From Thiotrichaceae bacterium (lineage in GTDB: Bacteria > Pseudomonadota > Gammaproteobacteria > Thiotrichales > Thiotrichaceae): 14,892 bases of DNA. The translations under genes were made by a program, and so were the position numbers. Shown piece after piece: positions 6,420-13,908 of the stretch. The DNA lies in contig JANTHA010000018.1 in NCBI GenBank assembly GCA_024762625.1, positions 1 through 14,892 of the forward strand. Direction: 5' to 3'. The notes under the pieces were generated by a model, which saw nothing but the letters and a program-made list of their open reading frames with translations, did not search any database and was not told the DNA's origin. Within the stretch, counting starts at the first letter, position 1. Every line of letters starts with the position of its first letter.

Positions 6420-7928
6420 ATGTTATCAGCACAGACGCCATCCAATAGAGCAAACGCACACCGTTATGAGCCAAGTTTTGAGCTGGGTTTTAAACCAAAC
6501 TCCAGGCTTGGCTTAGAACAGCACAGCGCACAAACAGGCCCAACCAAAAAAACCAGAATCCTGTCGCGCGTATTGCTCTCTATTGCGCTATCGCTAACGA
6601 TGGGCTCAACCGCATGGGCGGAAAATCTGTTGCAAGTTTATCAACACGCCAAACAAAATGATGCTCAACTCAAGATAAGCGAAACAGGCTATCTCGCCAC
6701 TCTGGAAAAAAAGCCGCAAGTATTATCAGCGTTAAAACCGAGAGTTGATCTCGGCGCAAACGCCAGTTACAACCTGCAATACATTGGCAGAAGCATTCGC
6801 GGCGATGATGGCGCCGGTTTTTTAAATCTCGGCTATGATTTAACCCTGACTAAACCAATCTATAACAAGGAATTACAGGCGCAGGTCGGCCAGGTTGATG
6901 CGAGCATTCTTCAAGCCAAGGCAACCCTGGAATCAGATCGTCAAGACCTTATCATTCGCGTCGCACAAGCCTATTTCCAGTTTCTGGACGCCAATGAGTC
7001 ACTGAGCTTTTCCAGAGCTGAAACCAAGGCTATTGGTCGTCAGTTAAATCAGGTAAAAGCCTATTTTGATGCAGGCCGTTCCGCGATTACCGATGTCAAG
7101 GAGGCACAGGCGCGCTACGACCTCGCCAGGGCGCAAGAAAAGGTAGCCTTGCAGCAAATCGACCTCGCCCGGGAAAGTTTGCGCGCTATCACAACGCGCT
7201 ATTATAAAAGCCTCAACGGGGCAGCTGACAATATTCCCTTGCTAGTTCCAAAACCCAATGATGTTGGACTTTGGGCTAAATCGGCTATCGCCAATAGCAA
7301 AGGCGTGCTGGCGGCGCAGTACGCCGTTCAGGCCGCTCAAAAAGCGGTGGATATCGCACACGCTGCTAAAAGCCCAAAGGTAAACCTGTTTGCGCGCCAT
7401 ACTGATAATTCTACATTCGGCGAGGCTTCCTTTGATCAGGACAAGGTTGATGCTTCCGTAGGTGTTCAATTAAACATGCCCCTTTATCAAGGCGGCAATA
7501 TTGCATCCGGCATTCGTGAAGCGCGCCACAAGCTACATCAGGCGCAGCAACAACTTGAGCTGCAAAAACGACTGGCAAACCAGCAAACCCGCGCCAACTA
7601 TCTGACGATACTCACTGGCTTGTCCCGCCTCAAGGCGCTTAAACAGGCGTTGAATTCGACTCAGACTGCAGCAAGAGCCACCCAGGCTGGTTTTGAGGCC
7701 GGAACGCGCACCGCAGTCGATGTCTTGCTATCGTTGCGAGAGACCTTTGCAGCCAAGCGCGATTACACCACAGCGCGTTATGAGTTTTTATTAAATACGC
7801 TAAAACTGAAACAGGCTGCAGGCACGCTATCCGAAAAAGACCTTGTCGCACTGAGTAAATTACTGACTAAAAGAACCCCCTCGAATAAAACTACGCATAG
7901 TACGCAAAGAACGCATAGAAAAAAATGA
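6420..7928 (+). CDS. tolC: TolC-family outer-membrane efflux protein
   Basis: This is a TolC-type channel of about 502 residues (E. coli TolC about 493), which trimerises in the outer membrane and spans the periplasm for tripartite efflux and type I secretion. The sequence shows a signal peptide (KKTRILSRVLLSIALSLTMG, cut after AWA), ENLLQVYQHAKQND as the mature start, and two repeated efflux-protein halves with long helices (QAYFQFLDANESLSF, then LKALKQALNSTQTAARATQAGFEAGTRTAVDVLL). The GTRTAVDVL block is diagnostic. I prefer ATG 6420 because GGAAAG precedes it; ATG 6408 in the same frame has no such site. Either way about 42-46 hydrophilic residues precede the signal peptide, which is unusually long. 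The C-terminus ends in a Thr/His/Arg tail made by three 9-bp repeats. Confidence 0.95.
   Translation: MLSAQTPSNRANAHRYEPSFELGFKPNSRLGLEQHSAQTGPTKKTRILSRVLLSIALSLTMGSTAWAENLLQVYQHAKQNDAQLKISETGYLATLEKKPQVLSALKPRVDLGANASYNLQYIGRSIRGDDGAGFLNLGYDLTLTKPIYNKELQAQVGQVDASILQAKATLESDRQDLIIRVAQAYFQFLDANESLSFSRAETKAIGRQLNQVKAYFDAGRSAITDVKEAQARYDLARAQEKVALQQIDLARESLRAITTRYYKSLNGAADNIPLLVPKPNDVGLWAKSAIANSKGVLAAQYAVQAAQKAVDIAHAAKSPKVNLFARHTDNSTFGEASFDQDKVDASVGVQLNMPLYQGGNIASGIREARHKLHQAQQQLELQKRLANQQTRANYLTILTGLSRLKALKQALNSTQTAARATQAGFEAGTRTAVDVLLSLRETFAAKRDYTTARYEFLLNTLKLKQAAGTLSEKDLVALSKLLTKRTPSNKTTHSTQRTHRKK
7893..7919 (+). repeat. Three tandem 9-bp repeats at the tolC 3' end
   Basis: ACGCATAGT, ACGCAAAGA and ACGCATAGA follow one another in frame and encode THS-TQR-THR just before the final KK and stop. 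TolC proteins do not normally share this tail, so it looks like a recent in-frame expansion or read-in of a dispersed short repeat. Confidence 0.75.
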
Positions 7929-7974
7929 AGCGGCTCAATGGATAATGCCCTGAATATGTCATGATTAGTTTTAT

Positions 7975-7993
7975 GCTAGCTGATTCAGCCAGC
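7975..7993. terminator. Possible hairpin terminator between convergent tolC and hemY
   Basis: GCTAGCTG-ATT-CAGCCAGC forms an 8-bp stem with one A:C mismatch, in the 93-bp gap between the tolC and hemY stops. The following T-runs are weak on both strands, so it may be a weak or Rho-assisted terminator serving both genes. Confidence 0.35.
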
Positions 7994-8021
7994 TCTTAAT
8001 CAGACAAGCAGAGCTTCCAAG

Positions 8022-9296
8022 CTAAATTGAGTATATTTCCTTATCCTCGTCGGGCACGACTGCGAGCTTTGGGTCTGTATGATTGGCCGCTTTTAAACTG
8101 AGTATTTCGCCTTTCTTGTAAATACTGTAACGCAAACCATATTGATAACAGGTTTGCGAATTTTCGAATTCTTCAAGCTCTTCCAGTAATTCAGCTAATT
8201 CAAGATAAACCGGAGCAGAGGGCGCAATATTTAGACTGGCGTTATAATAGGTTTTGCTTTTACCCCATAGCTGGTATCGACGGTGCAGACGCGCTAAAGC
8301 AAGTAATAACATCGGGCTATTTTTATGTTGTTCCAGCCATTTTTCGCCTTGTTGAATAGCCGCCCCCAGTTTTTTATGCTCAATCAAGCCATAACGTTCT
8401 ATTAACTTTTCATCCCACTCTCTGTTAAGCGTGGAAATTAATAACTTGTCGCTAGCGGCCTGCTCCCCTGAATCAGACAACGCTTCACAATACAGCAAAA
8501 TAGCATCAGGTCTTTCGCGAATATCCGCAGGCAGTTTTTTCCAGAGCGCGTTCAGTTTAGCGCTATCTTTTTTATTCGCCAGCATGTGAAAAATTCCGGT
8601 CAACGCAGTTGTTTGGTATTTTTCCCTGTCTTTATCAGTAATCAATTCCAGTTTGCTGAGTGCAGGCAAAAGTTCAAATAACTTGTTCCAGTCTTCCTGT
8701 TTATAGTAAACCTTGGCTAGCAATTTATTCGCATAGGGATGATCCGGCGCATTTTCTCGTAAATGAATCAGGGTAGCGCGCGCCTGTTCGGTCTGTCCAC
8801 AACTGTACTGCATTTCAGCTTGCGATACAGCCACGGCGATATGCGCATCTTCACCTTGTTCACTGGCTTTTTTCAGATATTTATCACGCCGGTTATAAGC
8901 TTCCTGCATATGAGCAGCGCGAGCAGCCGCCAGGTAGTTTATCAAGGGAGTCTCTGAATAGGCGATACTGTTAATCAGCAATTTTTCCGCCTCGCTCCAG
9001 TGTCCCTCGGTAAAATGAACCAATCCCTGGGTCATCTCCTGCTTGGCTTTCTCCGTAAGTTTAGCCTGTTTGCGTTTTTTCAGGCGTTTTCGCAAGCCAA
9101 AAAGAGCTTTTATCAAGGCGACCAGCAAATAAAGGCCAACCAGTCCGAGCACAGTTGCAATTAGCAGGGTGGTGCTGGTCAGCGTGATGCTCATCCAGTC
9201 TCCCCATGTAATAGTAACATCCTGTGAATGCTCAAAGGCATAGCTGCCGAGCCAGAATGCGCCAATAATGGCGACGATAATAAATAAATAACGCAT
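8022..9296 (-). CDS. hemY: HemY, haem-locus inner-membrane TPR protein
   Basis: The 424-residue protein is the last gene of the hem operon. Two N-terminal membrane segments (about 3-20 and 36-67) are followed by a basic stretch (LRKRLKKRKQAK, 73-84) and a helical region of tetratricopeptide-like repeats (EGHWSEAEKLLINSIAYSETP, then QLWGKSKTYYNASLNIAPSAP near residues 340-370). This matches the proteobacterial HemY family (E. coli about 398 residues), an inner-membrane protein of unproven role that is not the protoporphyrinogen oxidase of the same name in Bacillus. The repeat domain is expected to act as a scaffold for haem-synthesis or envelope partners. GAGAG lies about ten bases before the ATG. 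The gap after hemX is 23 bases, consistent with co-transcription. Confidence 0.93.
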   Translation of the reverse strand: MRYLFIIVAIIGAFWLGSYAFEHSQDVTITWGDWMSITLTSTTLLIATVLGLVGLYLLVALIKALFGLRKRLKKRKQAKLTEKAKQEMTQGLVHFTEGHWSEAEKLLINSIAYSETPLINYLAAARAAHMQEAYNRRDKYLKKASEQGEDAHIAVAVSQAEMQYSCGQTEQARATLIHLRENAPDHPYANKLLAKVYYKQEDWNKLFELLPALSKLELITDKDREKYQTTALTGIFHMLANKKDSAKLNALWKKLPADIRERPDAILLYCEALSDSGEQAASDKLLISTLNREWDEKLIERYGLIEHKKLGAAIQQGEKWLEQHKNSPMLLLALARLHRRYQLWGKSKTYYNASLNIAPSAPVYLELAELLEELEEFENSQTCYQYGLRYSIYKKGEILSLKAANHTDPKLAVVPDEDKEIYSI

Positions 9297-9319
9297 TGTT
9301 TATTTTCTCTCGTGGTTGA

Positions 9320-10537
9320 CTATAGCTCTGCCGCCTTTTTCTGTTGGATCTGGTTGGCTGGCGCGGCATTTTTAGCTGGCGCGGCATTTTTAGCTGGCGC
9401 GGTGTTTTTAGCTGGCGCGGCGTTATCAGGTTGCGCCATCATATAATTTTTAAGCATCGTCAAAGACCTGGAAATATCCGGCAATTCTGGTTTCAGATTT
9501 ACCTTATCAAGTTGATCCAGTTGATCCTGAAGATGCTGTTGCTGACCATGATAATATTGTTTAATCAGTGCTTTGATCCGCTGGATTTGCTGATGGTAAC
9601 TCTCGTTGTCGCCCTGGAGCAACATCATACGCAATGTTTCAAGCCGCAAGGATAGTAGATGATAAAGTCTTTCCTGAGCTTCCGCGTCCATTTCCAACTG
9701 AATCGGCTTGTCAAATTTTCGAATCACAACAGCCTCGGTAATGGTTTGCTTGACGCGACTAACCAAGGACTCACTGGCCGGTTTATTACTCTCCGTTTCA
9801 GCAGACTTGTCACTACTATCTTTTTCATCCTTGCTTTTAGGTAAGAATTCAATAGGTTTAGCCTGATGATCTGCTGAATTTGTTTTAAGCGGTTTTAGTT
9901 CGACAAGTAAACGATCTATGCGACTTGAAAGCACTGTTTTATCCGGCGGCGAAAACTGGCTAAGCGTCGCGATATCACGACTGATTTGTTTGCGCACGGG
10001 CAGCAAATCAACCGAAGCTCTTTCGAGCAGAAGCGCATCAGCAAGTTTTAAGGCTTCAATCGCTCCAGCTTTATCATGATTAAGCTTAAAACGTTGTAGC
10101 GCCGTTTGCAGTAAAAAATGCACCTCGCCCAGCGACCAGTCTTGAACGGTGGGCGTTTGACTAAATAGCTGTGACTGTTTTCTGGTTAGCGCTTCAACCT
10201 GGGTATACACCGTTTCCGCTATATGTTGCGTGCTGTCCTGAATATTTCGCAATTCCTTCATCGACTTGTCAAGATGTGTTTTACTCTCTTTCAGGTTGTC
10301 GTTAATTTCCTTTTCAAGCAAGGCAACATGATCTTTTTTTGCGTATTCAGGCAATTCCTTGCGTATTTCCGCAATATTTCTTAAACCGGTTTTTGCCTTA
10401 TCATGGATTCTAAGCCAGTTTTTATAACCCGCTGCAATCCCCACCGCTGTAAAAAACAGCGCTAGCCAGGCAATAAACTGGGTAAACCGGGTTCTGCGGT
10501 TTAGTTTGTTTAATAGTTTTTGCTCTAGTTCTTCCAT
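9320..10537 (-). CDS. hemX: HemX family membrane protein
   Basis: The 405-residue protein has a single membrane segment (about 18-38) after a basic N-terminus, so it is anchored in the inner membrane. A long coiled-coil region (about 41-120, many E/K/L heptads) follows, then the HemX core with the helical motif VQDWSLGEVHFLLQTALQRF near 136-155. E. coli HemX (about 393 residues) was once called a uroporphyrinogen III methyltransferase, but this family has no methyltransferase motifs and none are visible here. The charged, Ser-rich linker (about 222-255) and the C-terminal Ala/Pro/Lys repeats (NAAPAK units, about 374-397) are low-complexity additions. The gene starts seven bases after the hemD stop and precedes hemY, so it is part of the hem operon. 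Confidence 0.9.
   Translation of the reverse strand: MEELEQKLLNKLNRRTRFTQFIAWLALFFTAVGIAAGYKNWLRIHDKAKTGLRNIAEIRKELPEYAKKDHVALLEKEINDNLKESKTHLDKSMKELRNIQDSTQHIAETVYTQVEALTRKQSQLFSQTPTVQDWSLGEVHFLLQTALQRFKLNHDKAGAIEALKLADALLLERASVDLLPVRKQISRDIATLSQFSPPDKTVLSSRIDRLLVELKPLKTNSADHQAKPIEFLPKSKDEKDSSDKSAETESNKPASESLVSRVKQTITEAVVIRKFDKPIQLEMDAEAQERLYHLLSLRLETLRMMLLQGDNESYHQQIQRIKALIKQYYHGQQQHLQDQLDQLDKVNLKPELPDISRSLTMLKNYMMAQPDNAAPAKNTAPAKNAAPAKNAAPANQIQQKKAAEL
9357..9428. repeat. Four tandem 18-bp repeats in the hemX 3' end
   Basis: The unit GCTGGCGCGGCATTTTTA (plus strand) occurs at 9357, 9375, 9393 and, diverged, 9411. On the hemX strand it encodes hexapeptides of the type NAAPAK and NTAPAK. The first two copies are identical, which points to recent slippage; copy number is expected to vary among strains. 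Confidence 0.9.
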
Positions 10538-10543
10538 GGGGTA

Positions 10544-11362
10544 TCATTCATTGGCGTATATGTTGTCTAACGCGCTAAAGATTGTTTCGTCACTGGGATT
10601 ATCACCATAAATTACTCGCCCCTGGTATTTCTCTGGAACATGCCGCCGAATACGACGACTGCCCAGCAACAGCAACGTCTTTTGCAACCATTCTTCACCG
10701 TTTGCAAGTTGAAACAGATATTCGACGCTGGTTCCGCTCGTCAGCACGATTATATCAAGTTCTCCGCGTCGCCAGTGCTGTTTTAATAACGTAGCATTTG
10801 TTTGTGGGCAAATTCGCCTGTATACATCGACATGATCAACATCCGCGCCGCGCTGGGTTAATATTTCGCGTAATTTGTTGCGGCCGTCTTCGCCACGGAT
10901 GATAGCAATTTTTTTTGGTTTCCCGGTTTCAGGATCTGTATAAAAATCCTGCATCGCTGACATGGCCAACAGTGCTTCACTGTTGAAATGTCGTGTAGGG
11001 AAAATATCCGGGGACATGCCATGCTGCTTAAGAACAGCCGCCGTTTTTTTACCCACCGCAGCGATTTTTACCTTGTCTGGCAACGAAGCAGGCAACCATG
11101 CCAGACTTTGTTCTACCGCATTGGGGCTAACAAAAATAAGCAGATCATATTCGCCTGCCTTTGCCAGTTGCGCTTCACAACGTCCTGGATCAGAAGGCGG
11201 GGCTATCTCTAGCAAAGAAAACAGCACGACATGCGCGCCTGCTTTTTCCAGTTTCTTCTGTATCGTTCGAGCCTGATGGGCAGGGCGGGTAATCGCAATC
11301 CATTTACCCTTCAAATGACTGTCGGGCGTTTCTGTTAATGCTGCTAACGGATTCTTACGCAT
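10544..11362 (-). CDS. hemD: Uroporphyrinogen-III synthase
   Basis: HemD closes and inverts ring D of hydroxymethylbilane to make uroporphyrinogen III, in the cytoplasm. The 272-residue protein shows the weakly conserved family blocks: ITRPAHQARTIQKKLEKAGA (about 24-43), LLEIAPP, LLIFVSPNAVEQSL (about 74-87), IAAVGKKTAAVLKQHG (about 100-115), the central IAIIRGEDGRNKLREILTQRGA, and IIVLTSGTSVEYLFQL (about 204-219). These are the two alternating Rossmann-like lobes. An N-terminal extension of about 20 residues is longer than in E. coli (246 residues). There is no Shine-Dalgarno; the ATG directly follows the fourth 11-bp repeat that begins in the hemC tail. Gene order hemC-hemD-hemX supports the call. 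Confidence 0.93.
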   Translation of the reverse strand: MRKNPLAALTETPDSHLKGKWIAITRPAHQARTIQKKLEKAGAHVVLFSLLEIAPPSDPGRCEAQLAKAGEYDLLIFVSPNAVEQSLAWLPASLPDKVKIAAVGKKTAAVLKQHGMSPDIFPTRHFNSEALLAMSAMQDFYTDPETGKPKKIAIIRGEDGRNKLREILTQRGADVDHVDVYRRICPQTNATLLKQHWRRGELDIIVLTSGTSVEYLFQLANGEEWLQKTLLLLGSRRIRRHVPEKYQGRVIYGDNPSDETIFSALDNIYANE

Positions 11363-11406
11363 TATTAATGAACAATTAGTAAGCGATTAATGAGCGATTA
11401 ATGAGC
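11363..11406 (-). repeat. Four tandem 11-bp repeats across the hemC stop, up to the hemD start
   Basis: Read on the hem strand, the units are GCTCATTAATC twice (identical), GCTTACTAATT and GTTCATTAATA, ending exactly at the hemD ATG. The hemC TAA lies inside the first copy. Each unit carries TAA at offset 7-9, so the four copies give stops in frames 0, 2, 1 and 0: no leftward frame reads through into hemD. The array occupies the place where a hemD ribosome binding site would be. Confidence 0.85.
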
Positions 11407-12327
11407 AATACCCAACTGCTCCAGCACTTTACCGCCTCCTTGCGACAGTAAATCTTCCGCCACCTCGGCGCCGAGTGTTTCGGCCTGTTCCGCCGGACCT
11501 TCCCGCTCAGCACGATAGATTCTGGAGCCATCGGGGTAACCGATCAGTCCCTTTATTAACAGACGGTCATCGTTTAATACTGCATGGCCGCCGATAGGCA
11601 CCTGACAGCCACCATTGAGTCGCTGATTCTGGGCGCGTTCCGCCGCCACCCGAATTGCTGTTTCCTGATGATTGAGCGGAACCAGTAATTGATTGACGCG
11701 CTGATCATCGCTTCGGCACTCAATGCCAATGGCTCCCTGGCCTACCGCTGGCAAGCTCAGATCAATGTCAATACGATGGCTAATACGCGCATCAAAGCCA
11801 AGACGCTTTAGACCCGCTGAGGCCAGTATAATTGCGTCATATTGACCTTCATCCAGTTTTGCAAGTCGGCTATTGACGTTGCCGCGCAAATCCAGAATTT
11901 CCAGGTCGGGACGCCGCTCGCGAATCTGGGTTTGACGACGCAAACTACAAGTGCCGACTTTGGCGTTAAGCGGCAAATCCTCAAACCGCTTGTAATTGTT
12001 TGAAACGAAGGCGTCTGTTGGGTCTTCCCGCTCCAGAACAACCGAGAGATGCAATCCATCCGGAAACGCCATGGGCACATCCTTCATGGAATGCACGGCA
12101 ATATCAGCCAAGCCCTCGAGCATGCCTGTTTCCAGCTCCTTGACAAACAGCCCCTTGCCGCCGATTTTCGCCAGCGGCGTATCCAGAATCTTGTCGCCCT
12201 GAGTCGTCATGGTGACCAACTCAACTTCGATATCTGGGTAATGCATTGTTAATAAACGGGAAACTTCATTTGCCTGCCAGAGTGCAAGCGGACTTTTGCG
12301 GGTTGCGATGCGTAAAGTATCAGACAT
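11398..12327 (-). CDS. hemC: Porphobilinogen deaminase (hydroxymethylbilane synthase)
   Basis: HemC joins four porphobilinogens into hydroxymethylbilane, using a dipyrromethane cofactor bound to a cysteine. The 309-residue protein (E. coli about 313) is well conserved: [15 protein letters not shown] (5-19), [11 protein letters not shown] (57-67), AVHSMKDVP (77-85) with catalytic D83, [13 protein letters not shown] (147-159), [14 protein letters not shown] (192-205), and the cofactor cysteine C241 in NGGCQVPIG (238-246). All key residues are present. I start at ATG 12327; a TTG two codons earlier in frame is unlikely. The Shine-Dalgarno is weak. hemC is first in the hem operon and is divergent from the thioredoxin gene across 225 bases. 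Its stop codon lies within a tandem-repeat array. Confidence 0.97.
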   Translation of the reverse strand: MSDTLRIATRKSPLALWQANEVSRLLTMHYPDIEVELVTMTTQGDKILDTPLAKIGGKGLFVKELETGMLEGLADIAVHSMKDVPMAFPDGLHLSVVLEREDPTDAFVSNNYKRFEDLPLNAKVGTCSLRRQTQIRERRPDLEILDLRGNVNSRLAKLDEGQYDAIILASAGLKRLGFDARISHRIDIDLSLPAVGQGAIGIECRSDDQRVNQLLVPLNHQETAIRVAAERAQNQRLNGGCQVPIGGHAVLNDDRLLIKGLIGYPDGSRIYRAEREGPAEQAETLGAEVAEDLLSQGGGKVLEQLGIAH

Positions 12328-12552
12328 TTTCAATAATTTGCTTATTTAGTTCATTGGGGAAAATGGGAATAGATGCGATGGCTAAACATAATACCGTTCA
12401 TCAACTTAATTATGTATATTCCAGACATGCTATCATCTGGGCGACACTTTACGTTAATTAGCGTCCAGAGGCAAAATTTAACGGCGTCAGGCTGTTGAAC
12501 CACATTTAAAATTAGCTGATGAAACGAATGAAGAACAGATGATGAGCAAAAG
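12328..12552. promoter_or_regulatory. Divergent control region between hemC and the thioredoxin gene
   Basis: These 225 bases must hold promoters for both directions. A TATTAT on the minus strand (12393-12388) is a possible hemC -10, with a poor -35 (TACATA). Two partly symmetric sites lie between the genes: CCAGA/TCTGG arms at 12421-12440 and ACGTTAATTAGCGT (12451-12464), a palindrome with one mismatched pair. I could not settle on a rightward promoter. Two ATGs at 12539 and 12542 open a five-codon frame (MMSKR) whose TGA overlaps the thioredoxin ATG. Confidence 0.4.
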
Positions 12553-12562
12553 ATGAGTAAAA
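12541..12562 (+). repeat. 11-bp tandem duplication over the thioredoxin start codon
   Basis: GATGAGCAAAA (12541-12551) is directly followed by GATGAGTAAAA (12552-12562), one base different. The second copy contains the gene's ATG; the ATG in the first copy is out of frame by 11 bases. The duplication therefore created the start region or a decoy start. A weaker third copy (GAAGAACAGAT) precedes it. Confidence 0.7.
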
Positions 12563-13095
12563 TTGCAGCACTGACCCGAACATGTTTATTCCTTGCCGTA
12601 TTCCTAAGCGGCGCGGCATCCGCGCTTGAAGCCATGCATGAGTCGCAACAATCAGAACCCGGCGTTATTGAAGAAAACGATTTTCAGCAGCTTTCACGCG
12701 ATATGAAGAAAAAGTCATTAGGACTGTTGCTGTTTTTTCACGCGGAGCATTGCTCCTATTGCGCTCTGATGGAAAATGAAATTTTAACGCCGATGATCAA
12801 AAGCGGAGAATATGATGACAAGATCATGATCCGCAAGCTGCAAATGGATGAAGCGCGAGACATCAAGGATTTTTCAGGGAAAATCATTCAGCCGTCCGAT
12901 ATAGCAGCCCGCTATGAGGTGACAGTCACGCCAACACTGGTTTTTCTGGATAGCGAGGGCCGCCAAAAAGCAGAGAAAATGGTGGGCATCAATACAGTAG
13001 AATATTTTGGCGTTTATCTTGATGAAGAAATTGAAAAACTACGAACAAATATAGAAAAAGACGCTAATCGTCAGGCGACAACAGGACGACAGTGA
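12553..13095 (+). CDS. Exported thioredoxin-fold protein (periplasmic, CSYC)
   Basis: The 180-residue protein has a signal peptide (residues 1-24, hydrophobic CLFLAVFLSGA, cut after ASA) and a thioredoxin fold. LGLLLFFHAEHC67-S-Y-C70 is the redox-active CxxC, and VTVTPTLVFLD (123-133) holds the expected cis-proline at P127. It resembles the Thioredoxin_2/SoxW-like and DsbH-type group, which keep periplasmic cysteines reduced or act in thiol exchange; the exact role and the electron donor are not visible. Pseudomonas aeruginosa also has a DsbH-type thioredoxin next to its hem genes, which supports a link with this locus. A specific ribosome binding site is weak (GCAAAAG). The C-terminal tail (about 160-180) is charged and helical. 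It ends at a strong shared terminator. Confidence 0.88.
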   Translation: MSKIAALTRTCLFLAVFLSGAASALEAMHESQQSEPGVIEENDFQQLSRDMKKKSLGLLLFFHAEHCSYCALMENEILTPMIKSGEYDDKIMIRKLQMDEARDIKDFSGKIIQPSDIAARYEVTVTPTLVFLDSEGRQKAEKMVGINTVEYFGVYLDEEIEKLRTNIEKDANRQATTGRQ

Positions 13096-13107
13096 TAGAT
13101 ATTTTTA

Positions 13108-13140
13108 AATAAGAAATGGCCCAAGCGGGCCATTCTTATT
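13108..13140. terminator. Strong bidirectional hairpin terminator
   Basis: The arm at 13108-13122 (AATAAGAAATGGCCC) pairs with 13127-13140 (GGGCCATTCTTATT) as 14 base pairs with one bulged A and an AAGC loop. A GC-rich inner stem with A/T outer stem gives U-rich tails on both strands. It lies between the convergent thioredoxin and algR genes and should end both transcripts. Confidence 0.8.
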
Positions 13141-13159
13141 ACTCACTTCAAAATCAGGG

Positions 13160-13903
13160 CTATCTGTTTCTTACGAAACGACGAATCTCCGCCACATGAC
13201 GACGACTGACTTCCAGCTCGTCTTCAATCTTGTCAATCTGGACTTTAACGCGCCCGATATTGGTTTTCGCCAGACCAGCGATACGGCTTTTGGCGACCAG
13301 CGCATTACGGTGAATGCGAATAAACCTTTCAGACAGGTCAGATTCGAGCGATTTTAACGATTCTTCAATAATCACTTCGCCATTCTTGTGACGTACAGTG
13401 ACATATTTCTGGTCGGCCTGGAAATAATAGACATCCTCAATCGGGATCAATTCCAGATTGCCGCGCATCCGCGCACAAATATGTTTACGCGCTGATCCTT
13501 CCAGTTCGCTGTCTCCAGCTGCTTCTGCTCGCTGCGCACGATTAAGTGAACGAGCCTGTTCCAGGCTTTTGAATAACTGTTCTTTTCTTATTGGTTTCAT
13601 GAGATATCCTGTAGCTTTAGTTGAAAAGGCTTCTAATGCATATTCTCCGTATGCAGTAGTAAAAATTACGGCGGGTGGATTGGGCATACCTGATAAGTGC
13701 TTGGCTACTTCAAGGCCATCCATGACAGGCATGGAAATATCCAGCAAGATCAAATCAGGCTGATGACGTTCGACCATCATCAGCGCCTCAGCCCCGTTTT
13801 CGGCTTCGGCGCAAATTGAGTACTCAGAGCTATCTTCCAGCAGGCTGCTTATGCGCTGCCTTGCCAGCTCTTCATCATCAACGACGAGTATATTCATTGT
13901 CAT
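13160..13903 (-). CDS. algR: AlgR-type LytTR response regulator
   Basis: The 247-residue protein (P. aeruginosa AlgR 248) has a receiver domain (1-120) with the acidic pocket D9-D10, phosphoacceptor D55 in LILLDISMPVMDG (51-63), T82 in FTTAYG, and K102 in LMKPI. A LytTR DNA-binding domain follows (about 140-245; IEDVYYFQADQKYVTVRHKNG and FIRIHRNALVAKSRI are typical). In pseudomonads AlgR controls alginate, type IV pili and virulence genes; here the targets are unknown. The start at 13903 is supported by AAGGAG eight bases upstream. That site is formed by the last two codons of algZ (Lys-Glu), five bases separate the genes, and the pair is surely co-translated. ATG 13897 is a possible second start. 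Confidence 0.93.
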   Translation of the reverse strand: MTMNILVVDDEELARQRISSLLEDSSEYSICAEAENGAEALMMVERHQPDLILLDISMPVMDGLEVAKHLSGMPNPPAVIFTTAYGEYALEAFSTKATGYLMKPIRKEQLFKSLEQARSLNRAQRAEAAGDSELEGSARKHICARMRGNLELIPIEDVYYFQADQKYVTVRHKNGEVIIEESLKSLESDLSERFIRIHRNALVAKSRIAGLAKTNIGRVKVQIDKIEDELEVSRRHVAEIRRFVRNR

Positions 13904-13908
13904 TATTA

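Noticed and set aside
9344..9655. Plus-strand frame beginning with repeated SWRGIF peptides
   Set aside because: The repeats are the antisense reading of the hemX NAAPAK coding repeats; the hemX frame is the conserved one.
12328..12333. TTG two codons upstream of the hemC ATG as start
   Set aside because: ATG at 12327 gives the usual HemC opening, and no ribosome binding site favours the TTG.
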